From NCBI RefSeq assembly GCF_030445035.2, contig NC_080682.1, positions 27,758,770 to 27,822,769 on the forward strand: a stretch of DNA of 64,000 nt, given 5' to 3'. Both the position numbers and the translations under genes were made by a program. Origin of the DNA: Dasypus novemcinctus (lineage: Eukaryota > Chordata > Mammalia > Cingulata > Dasypodidae). The notes beneath the pieces are model-generated. The model ran no database searches. It was not told the DNA's origin and was given only the letters and a program-made list of their open reading frames with translations. Of this stretch, positions 56,966-64,000 are shown one piece after another; the stretch's first letter is position 1, and every line of letters begins with the position of its first letter.

Positions 56966-58500
56966 AGACTGTTTTCATTCCTGCTAGCAAAACATACTTT
57001 TTGTAGCTCATGGATCATGAGTGGGTTACAAACGAAGAATTGCAAGACTCAGACCCATTTTAAGAAGGAGTCTTTAAGGAAACCCAAAGAAAACCATGGG
57101 GCATAACAAGGACACCAGAAAAAAACACAAGACACCAGAACACAGTTTATTGTTTTCTCTTAAAAGTGATAGACCATGTCTGGCTTTCAAAGAATAAATA
57201 TCAAGACAAACTGAAAGGCAAAATAAATATGTGCATCAGAACCAGAAGCAGATATGCCAGAGATCTTGGAATTATCAAGTAAAGAAGTTAAAGTAACTAT
57301 GATTAATACACTAAGATGTCTAATTCAAAAATTAGACATTAAGCAAATGCAGGTGTGTAATGTAAGCTGAGAGCTGGAGAATCTAAGAATAAGAAAGGAT
57401 GGATCTCAAGCACCTTAACAGAAATAAAATAAGTCTTTATTAAGAAGACATATTTTCATCAGAAGACTGGCACAAGTCAAGTATCAGTGAATTTGAAAGC
57501 ATATCAATAGAAATTTTTCAAATTGAAGAACAAAGTGAAAAAATGAATAAAAAATGGAAGATATTACCCAAGAACTGTGGAAAAGGTATAACATGTATGT
57601 GGCAGTTTGATATTGTTTATGAATTCAAAAATAGATATTGGATTATGTTTGTAACTGGTATGTCCCTCCAGGCATATTAGATTATATTGTATTCAGAGGT
57701 TTCACTTTTACTTGATTAAATAATGATTAAGGCTTCTATTGGGCCATATCAGTAGGACAGCTGCTTCCCTGCCCCCAGTGGTATTCACAGAGAAAGCCAC
57801 TCCATAGAGAGGGAGGTTGAAGTTTTGAGCTGGAATCTGGGAACGTAAACATGCAGGAGAAAAACAAGAGGAATAGAGATGGCTCCGGAGACAAGGCAGA
57901 TGCGTCAGGAAGAGAGATGACTTGTTTGCCTGATAGTTTACAGCTGCCATTGTTGAGGGAGCAGAGCTGCCGAGCCCAGAGAGAATCAAGTCCCAAGGAG
58001 AAAGGCAAAGCCTAGGGAGCCTCATAGTCTACAGCTGACTGATACAAAATGTCATAAGGAAGATTGGAAGGAGAAAGAGAGATAGGAACAGAAGAAAAAT
58101 TTGAAGTTAATGGATGAGAATTTCACAAAATTATTGACAGACACCAAACCAGAGATCCAGGAGACTCAAAGCAGCCAAACATGATAGATTTAAAAATTAA
58201 CAAACAAACAAAAAAATAAACACACTAAGCTTATCATATTCAAACTGTAGAAATCAAACACAATGCTAAAATATTGATAAAAGTAAAAAAAAATGAGCAA
58301 CTTAATTGTAGAGGAACAAGGTAAGAACTGGATCAGAATTCTTTTTAGAAACAATTCAAGAAGAGAGTGAAGTGAAATAGTTAAAATGTTGGAAGGAAAA
58401 AATAATAAAAACTGCAACCAAGAGTTTTGTATGTAACACAGTTCACTTTCAAATGTGAAGGAGAAATAAAGACCGTCTCAGAACAAAGAAAAAAAACAAA
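56966..58500 (+). mobile_element. HAL1-like (ORF1-only L1 relative) fragment, plus strand
   Basis: The segment 57240-57590 reads as HAL1/L1 ORF1 ('gatcttggaattatcaagta', 'ttaaagtaactatgattaat'), interrupted by an LTR at 57598, and resumes at 58050-58500 with the ORF1 C-terminal region ('tttcaaatgtgaaggagaaa' at 58449). Frames are broken. No ORF2 was recognised. Confidence 0.65.
57598..58046 (+). mobile_element. Solo LTR, 5-bp duplication family (copy 6)
   Basis: Starts TGTGGCAGTTTGATATTGTT and ends GACTGATACA; about 450 bp, with the part before the 3' end shortened. The HAL1-like ORF1 continues on both sides. The flanks (ATGTA, AAATG) do not give a clean duplication. Confidence 0.75.
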
Positions 58501-58719
58501 ACAAAACAGAACTTAATCACCAATAGGACTGCTTGGCATAAAGAATTAGAGATATATTTGCTTAGTCAAAGCTAATGAGGGAATGCCATCTAATGTTTCT
58601 TTCTCAAAATGAATAAAATATAGTGCAAGACTTACTTGATATTCAACATAATATATATTTATTTTTCATCGAGATCACTTTTTTAATGTTTTTATTTTTT
58701 ATTTCTTTTCTTCTCTATT
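58501..58719. other. Unassigned AT-rich sequence
   Basis: No recognisable feature. Confidence 0.45.
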
Positions 58720-58814
58720 TTCTTTTAAATGTTGCATTAAAAAAATATGAGGTCCTCATATATCCCCCACTCCACCCACCCCACCCCTTCCACATCAACA
58801 ACCTCTTCCATCAT
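58720..58814 (-). mobile_element. L1 3' terminal fragment, minus strand, interrupted by the class II ERV
   Basis: 'aaatatgaggtcctcatata' to 'acaacctcttccatcat' matches 53600-53680 closely. There the text continues 'catgaggcattc', whereas here it stops and the ERV LTR begins, so the ERV landed inside this L1. The likely 6-bp target copy would be CATCAT (58809-58814). Confidence 0.8.
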
Positions 58815-59240
58815 TGTGGGAAAAAAAGGCATGTTCTTTCCATGGAAGCAAGTTACTTTTTGGCCACTGGGTCATGCTGTCCCTAGAGATATATGTGCAG
58901 GTGGCTAATCTCTCTGGGAAACATAACATTCCAGCAGAACCCAGACTTAATATCTCAAGTAACCTGGGCAACAGATTAATGAGTATATTTGTTTCAATAA
59001 TATAATAGAACATTAGGAGCTTTAGTAACTGCCTTTTCCACTGTGTTATTTAGAATGAGTTAATGGGAATAGTTAGCTAGAATACTTGCTGGTTCTCACA
59101 ATTGCTTGGGGTATATAAAGAAACCCCTGAGATTCATAAACTTGTCTGATGAGCTTGAAGCTTCAAAGCTCACAGATCCCCTGAACCCAACCTTTCTTTG
59201 TCTTTTATTCCCGAAACCCTCGGGTCCATCGACTTTGACA
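58815..59240 (+). repeat. 5' LTR of the class II ERV
   Basis: 426 bp, TGTGGGAAAA ... GACTTTGACA. The TATA box 'tatataaag' is at 59112-59120. The 3' end lies two bases before the primer binding site. It is unrelated by eye to the other LTRs in the window. Confidence 0.82.
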
Positions 59241-59242
59241 AG

Positions 59243-59260
59243 TGGTGCCTAAATGTGGGG
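59243..59260 (+). other. Primer binding site, tRNA-Lys type
   Basis: TGGTGCCTAAATGTGGGG resembles the tRNA-Lys(1,2) primer site used by betaretroviruses, with a few C to T type changes. Confidence 0.75.
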
Positions 59261-59419
59261 CCTGAGGCAATAACTTCAGCAGAGATTCTTCCACGACAGT
59301 ATCGGGAACACAGAAACAGAAAAGCCTTCTTTAACGTAAGAGCGTCAATCAGTAGTAATCCGGGTTTGGCATTGCCGTGTATAAATATATTTTAATATTG
59401 TTTCCACTAGCATCAGGGT

Positions 59420-60181
59420 ATGGGTAATCAGCCAGGATGCTTGGAAGAATATTCACAAGTTTTAAAAATGCTTTTACATATGGTTGGCTTCACAATAAAA
59501 ACAGCAGATTTACTTGAGCTTTTTGCCTTAGTTCAGAAACATTTTTACTGGTTTCAGCCTCAGGGGCATAATGTTTTAAATTTGAAACAGTGGAAATGTG
59601 TAATGAAAGCTTTAGGAAGAGTATATCAAAGAGGGGAATCCATTCCTTTATCTGTGTGGGCTTTATGCCAGCAAATTGCTGCCACCTTAGATCCTTTACA
59701 GTCTGAAGAAGGAGAGAAAGAGGAAATTACTATATTTTCTAAGTTCATAAGTAAATTTAAAATGAAAGAAAGTAAATTGGAACAAATTCAGGAGGTTGAG
59801 GTGAATGGGGACCCATCAGGTTTTTTCCCTCATCCTGATATTAACCCTTTCATCAATAAAAGCTCAGTGAAGTGTACTAATGAAATATCTTCTGTGTATA
59901 CAGTACAACCCTCTGCACCTACTGAATTGCCTTCTGTTACTAAGCTTAAATTAGAAATGTTTTCAGATGTTGCTGATGCTTTGCCTTATGCTAAACAAGT
60001 ATCTGCTTTTCCCATAACATTACATGCAATACCACCAGATACAAAGAATCTGCAAGGGGGTGCCGAGTTTCATCCTGAGCCAATACCTTTTAAACTATTG
60101 AAAGATTTAAAACAGGCAAAGATACTAAAGAAAGTCCTTGTTAGTGAAATCAGGCTTGTAAGAAAACTGTTAAAGTGTTAA
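59420..60181 (+). pseudogene. gag N-terminal part of the class II ERV (matrix to start of capsid)
   Basis: A 253-codon open frame. It starts MGNQ (Gly2 myristoylation site) and continues with a matrix-like helical region that includes 'LLELFALVQKHFYWF', then an acidic linker, a Pro/Ser/Thr-rich segment, and 'FPITLHAIPPD' leading to 'EPIPFKLLKDLKQA' about 25 residues before the stop, which is the beginning of betaretroviral capsid. Normal Gag is over twice this length, so capsid (except its first residues) and nucleocapsid are missing. In a virus, Gag forms the particle; this product would lack the assembly core. That this piece is stop-free is notable, given that the downstream genes are gone. 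Confidence 0.85.
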
Positions 60182-62530
60182 CTAAGATAAGGAAACCGTT
60201 CTGGCAGCAATTCTGCAAACCCCCTGCTGTCTACATGGCAATGTAGCTTTGGGCTAGTGGGGTTAATAGAGTTAAGCCACTGAAAAAAGAGAAAAACATG
60301 GCAACATTGGTGTTCTGTTCTATTTCCATGGTAATTCTAATTGGGCTTATTTAACCAAGATAATAAAATTAGTACAAAATTTTTATCAAGGTTTAAAAAG
60401 GAATTTTCAGTTTTAAATCGATAGTTTACTCCTGAACTTCAAGTCTCAGTATAGTCTTACAAAGTAATAATCCAAAAATGTGTGTTAACGGTCTGTCTAA
60501 ACTGCTAAATAATAATTTAGCTACATTTATGCTGCTCAAATTATCTTAACTGATTGCTGATAACTAATAAAAATGTTTCCAAGTACAAGCTTGCATGTTA
60601 CAGGCAACATGGATTCCAGAAGAAATCTTAAGAAGTGATATTTAAAATGTGGTATAACAGAGAACTTAAAAACTGCTATACCAAGAAAGTAAGAATTATG
60701 AGTTAATTGTAAACTGTATGTTTCTGTTACTGTGTTGTGATTGTTCTGTGTTTGTCTGTTCGTTCAATGTCAGTATATATTTTGATATCTCTGGATGGTA
60801 GTATAAATTAATAATAATTTATGAAAGAGCTCTATTCAAATGGCCAAAAATTAAATAAGCGCTTATATTAATACTTAAGTTTAAATGTTAATAAGATCTC
60901 TACAATGATAATAATCATAAGTCTTTATTAACAAAATTACTATAAGTTCTTTTATAAAAAGTTGTTCTTGCCTAGATTAAAATGAATAGTTTATTTTTTT
61001 TCCACAGGATAATATGAAGGATGTAAAACTTAAATGAATATTAAAAAGGTTAAGAGTTTGTTAGAATGCTAACTGAAATTTAATACATTTTTGCAAAAAG
61101 GTGTGTTTTGTCCTAAAGTAGGATGGCTAATTTTCATAAACTCTTGGAACTTAAATGCATGTGGCAAGTTGTAGAAAGTATTGTGGTAACTTTAAGTAAA
61201 GAAATGTGTTCTGTAAAGGTAAAATTTGTCTTAATATAATTATAGTCTATGTGGTTATAAATAATTATAAAAAGTCTTATGAAGCATTGTTTAAATTAAA
61301 GTGTTTAAGTGGCTAATTCCAAAAGGTCATTATTAAACAAACTTGAAGTAATAATAATGATAATAATAATAATAATAATAATAAAAGGTAATTTTATAAC
61401 AGAAAAGCTTGGCTGCAGCCAGCGTCCCTTGACAACTTTCTTCTAGGGAATTGTTTCTAATATTGCATGCTAAGTCTTTAAAGTAAAGAAAATTTTATTA
61501 TTTTAACAAGCGTGTTTACTGTTGATGGTATTATGTTATAAGAAGTTTGCTTAATAACTTCGTATGTGGGCTATATGAAATGTGTTTTTATTATTAAGTA
61601 AACAGGAGATGATTTTGTCCTAAGATAAAATGATTGGTTATTAAGAAAGAGTAAAATATGGAACAAAACCTGAGTGAATATTAAAAGTGCAGAAGGTTCG
61701 TGGAAAAATAATTTTTATGGTTAAGGTGAATAAGATTTGATGGGCCTATCTATAAAATTTTAAAGGCTTTAGTATCAAGTAGTATACTAATGCAAAGTTA
61801 AAATTTTGTTCTTTCTCAAAGCCTCTCAAATCATTAATCTGTTTTGGTAAAGGTTTTTATCCTCAATAATCAGTATACAAAGAAAGTCTGTTTTATCAAA
61901 ATAGCTTCTTGTGCTTTAACCTTATCATTTCTTCAGTGTTCCAAGAAGGAAAAGTTTTATCTATTTTAAAGGAACATATTGTTCAAAATTGCTTTCTCAA
62001 AATCAAATCCTGAAAAGTAGCCTTTTATTCCAGACTAATTATAAAAGATTTGTTCTTTTACCTTGAAAGAAAAATTTAATAATTGAGTTCCTTTAATATG
62101 TTATAAGTTGAATAGTTTTAAAGTGTGGTAAAATTAACAAGTTTTTTCTTTCCTTTAACCCTCTGTTAATTAAAGTTTCTATGAATGCTTAAAAGTGTAT
62201 AAAGTTACCAATATTTCAACATAATATTAAAGAGAAGTACAATGTGGCTAATTATGGTTTTAATTATTATAAAAGATTATGTGTCACAGAAACAATCTCT
62301 TATCATAGATTAAAGTAGCAACACTGTAGTATGCAGCAATCCCAAACACTGCTAGTTTGTTGCAAAAAGTTACTGTCCAGCTGTATTGCTATCACTTTGT
62401 TTTAAAACTTGCTAAGACTTTCTTTAGTGTCTTCTTAGACAAATCAAGCCAGCTGCATTCCTCTATCTGTAAAAAAAAAACCAACAATAAACTTTTGCAG
62501 TGCTTTTCAGGGCTATGTGCATAGCCCAAC
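60182..62530 (+). other. AT-rich non-coding core of the class II ERV
   Basis: About 2.3 kb with no open frame of note and no protease or RT motif. It has internal similarity: 60990-61130 and 61610-61710 share 'tgaatattaaaa', 'aaggttaagagtttgt'-like and 'ttttgtcctaa' blocks. An AAT/TAA repeat sits at 61353-61385. It occupies the place of gag-3', pro and most of pol. It could be an acquired segment, as in non-autonomous ERVs, or extreme decay; its sharp edges favour replacement. Confidence 0.6.
61353..61385. repeat. (AAT)n microsatellite
   Basis: About ten AAT units inside the ERV. Confidence 0.9.
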
Positions 62531-62537
62531 CATCTTG

Positions 62538-62880
62538 TACAGTATTTACTGATAGTAATAGTAATAAAAAAGCAGCATACATTACTTCTCAAAAAGAACA
62601 GGTTTGGCAAACTCATTCATCTGCTCAACACACAGAGCTTTCAGCTGTTATTAAGGTTTTACAAATGTTTTGAGAGCCCTTGAACATTGTCTCTGACTCT
62701 GAATATGTATGTATTACTGTCAACCATATTAAAACAGCTCATATCTTTGCTACTGATGAATTATCTCAACGTTTCACTGACTTACAACATCTCATTAGGT
62801 TAAAACAGCATTACATTACTCATATATACTCTCATACCTCTTTGCCTGGTCCTATGACATCAAATAATGCTTGAGCTGAT
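62538..62880 (+). pseudogene. RNase H remnant of the class II ERV
   Basis: In one frame the text gives 'FTDSNSNKKAAYI', 'SAQHTELSAVIKVLQMF' followed by a TGA stop, 'NIVSDSEYV', then the LPGP motif and 'NNA' followed by another TGA (about 62872-62874). Asp, Glu and Asp of the RNase H active site can be recognised. At least two stops break it. Confidence 0.78.
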
Positions 62881-63615
62881 TTATTAGTAGGGTTTTCACA
62901 AAATGCTCATGATTACTGTGCTTTAACTTACATAAATGCTAAAAGCCTGCAAAATAAATATCAAAAGTTAACAAGACTACAGGCACAAGAAATTATTTGC
63001 ACTTGTCCTACTTGTGGACCACTAACAGTGGTGCCTTTTCAGGCTGGAACTAATCCCAGAGGCCTGACTCCTAATCAATTATGGCAGATGGATGTTATTC
63101 ACAATCCATCCTTTGGTAAACTACAATATGTTCATGTTTATATTGACACTTATTCTCATTTTATGTGGGCTACTGCTCAAAGTGGGGAATGGTTTCATCA
63201 TGTTCGCTCACACCTCTGGTCTGCTTTTGCTGTAATGGGATGCCCCCTGAAAATTAAAACTGATAATGGACCTTCTTACATTACTAAATCCTTTAAATCT
63301 TTCTGTTTAAAATATGTTATTGAACAAGCTACCAGCATTCCTTATAATCCTACAGGTCAAGCCATAGTTGAACGCAGCCATCATACCCTAAAAAGTATGC
63401 ATTTAAAACAAAAAGGGGGAGATGATGGTATTATAACACCAAAAGATCAATTGGCAAAAGCTTTATTAACTTTAAATTTTCTTAATGTTTATAATTCATT
63501 GACACCTGCGCAATGTCACTTTGGAAAATATCAGACATCTACAGTGGACGCAGGAAATGAAGATCAACCAATATTCTGGAAAGATATTTTAAGCAATGAA
63601 TGTAAAAAAAAGTAG
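62881..63615 (+). pseudogene. Integrase region of the class II ERV
   Basis: The zinc-binding region lies at about 62895-63020: 'AHDYCALTYINAKSLQ', where the second His of the HHCC set appears to be Tyr, and 'CTCPTCGP' supplying CxxC. The catalytic core is in the open block 63028-63615 (195 codons): 'WQMDV' (Asp), 'KTDNGPSY' (Asp) and 'GQAIVERSHHTLK' (Glu), so all three DDE residues are visible. The frame ends at a TAG at 63613-63615, roughly where pol would overlap or meet env. Integrase inserts viral DNA into chromosomes; this copy lacks a usable upstream pol. Confidence 0.85.
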
Positions 63616-63637
63616 GATTAAATAAGGGGGTGAGGCT

Positions 63638-64000
63638 ATGCTCTTATCATTTCAGAAAATGGAGAACAAATGTTGTTACCTGCGAAGAGGATTAAACCCC
63701 AGAATGAAGAGATGGGGTCTCCTGCAACTTCTGATGATGGTGATCATAAGTAATGAAGAAGCTGCCAGTAATTACACTTATTGGGCCTATATACCTAACC
63801 CCCATTACTTAAAGTGTTAACCTGGAAAGATCCATTCTTTCGTATATATATCTGAATAAGACCCATATATTCCCTGGACCAATTGATGATCAATTGCCAA
63901 TTAAACCCTATGAACAAGGACAAAGAATCGATAATCTTGTATTACCATTTGATTATTGACCCTTATGCATGGTCAACCATCCTTCCTGTATGTATGTTAA
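63638..64000 (+). pseudogene. env start of the class II ERV (window-truncated)
   Basis: From 63638 to 63820 a 60-codon frame has a hydrophobic signal-like segment ('WGLLQLLMMVII') followed by 'NYTYWAYIPNPH', typical of the surface-protein N-terminus in HERV-K/MMTV-like viruses, with an N-glycosylation motif. A stop follows at 63818-63820; downstream text (63830-64000) probably continues env in broken frames. Confidence 0.65.

Larger units (their letters stand above)
58815..64000 (+). mobile_element. Class II (betaretrovirus-like) endogenous retrovirus, 5' part, cut by the window
   Basis: Order: LTR, lysine-type primer binding site, truncated gag, 2.2 kb of non-coding AT-rich DNA, RNase H and integrase remnants, env start. 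Motif content (matrix MGNQ start, capsid N-terminal text, LPGP motif before integrase, env text 'TYWAYIPNP') is that of the betaretrovirus/HERV-K-like class. Capsid, nucleocapsid, protease and reverse transcriptase are not recognisable, so the copy is defective. The 3' LTR lies beyond the window. Confidence 0.88.

Overview
This is a gene-poor, AT-rich stretch of a placental mammal nuclear genome. It is most likely from a xenarthran and probably an armadillo (Dasypus). Several tRNA-derived SINE copies match the DAS-SINE family described from armadillo, and the L1 elements all share one unusual long 3' UTR. There is no intact host protein-coding gene, no operon, no CRISPR array and no bacterial or phage sequence. 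Nearly all the recognisable content is retroelements of several ages, often nested, plus two broken host-derived genes.

Layout. 1-22.3 kb: L1 fragments in both orientations, including one L1 on the minus strand that has lost its reverse-transcriptase core. A full DAS-SINE, several solo LTRs and a full-length TUSC3 processed pseudogene (minus strand, 15-bp target-site duplication) lie inside older L1/HAL1-like sequence. At 10.05-11.02 kb is a GC- and CpG-rich 966-bp solo LTR with a 6-bp target duplication and three tandem-repeat blocks. 22.35-31.79 kb: a complete plus-strand L1 of about 9.4 kb bounded by a 13-bp target duplication, with tandem monomers in the 5' UTR, decayed ORF1 and ORF2, and a 2.85-kb 3' UTR. 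31.8-37.9 kb: mostly unique AT-rich DNA with one SINE and a possible LTR. 37.9-43.5 kb: an olfactory receptor pseudogene resembling family 8 subfamily H, split in its middle by a 4.6-kb class I endogenous retrovirus flanked by a 4-bp ATTA duplication. 43.5-58.8 kb: four more copies of an LTR family with 5-bp duplications, SINEs, microsatellites, a strong hairpin, L1 3' UTRs, a Tigger-type DNA transposon fragment and a HAL1-like fragment. 58.8 kb to the end: the 5' part of a class II (betaretrovirus-like) endogenous retrovirus. It carries an LTR, a lysine-type primer binding site, a partial gag, 2.2 kb of apparently non-coding AT-rich DNA where capsid to reverse transcriptase should be, then RNase H and integrase remnants and the start of env.

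The order of events can be read from the nesting. Old L1/HAL1-like sequence was interrupted by the TUSC3 retrocopy, by LTRs and by a SINE. The younger L1 family was itself interrupted by LTRs and by the class II ERV. The olfactory receptor reads across the ERV insertion site once the provirus and one ATTA copy are ignored, so it was continuous when the virus integrated. I did not find a convincing new functional system. The most unusual items are the L1 architecture, the non-coding core of the class II ERV, the LTR with U5 tandem repeats, and the SINE with a transduced 3' flank. All family assignments were made by reading and from memory, without database searches.
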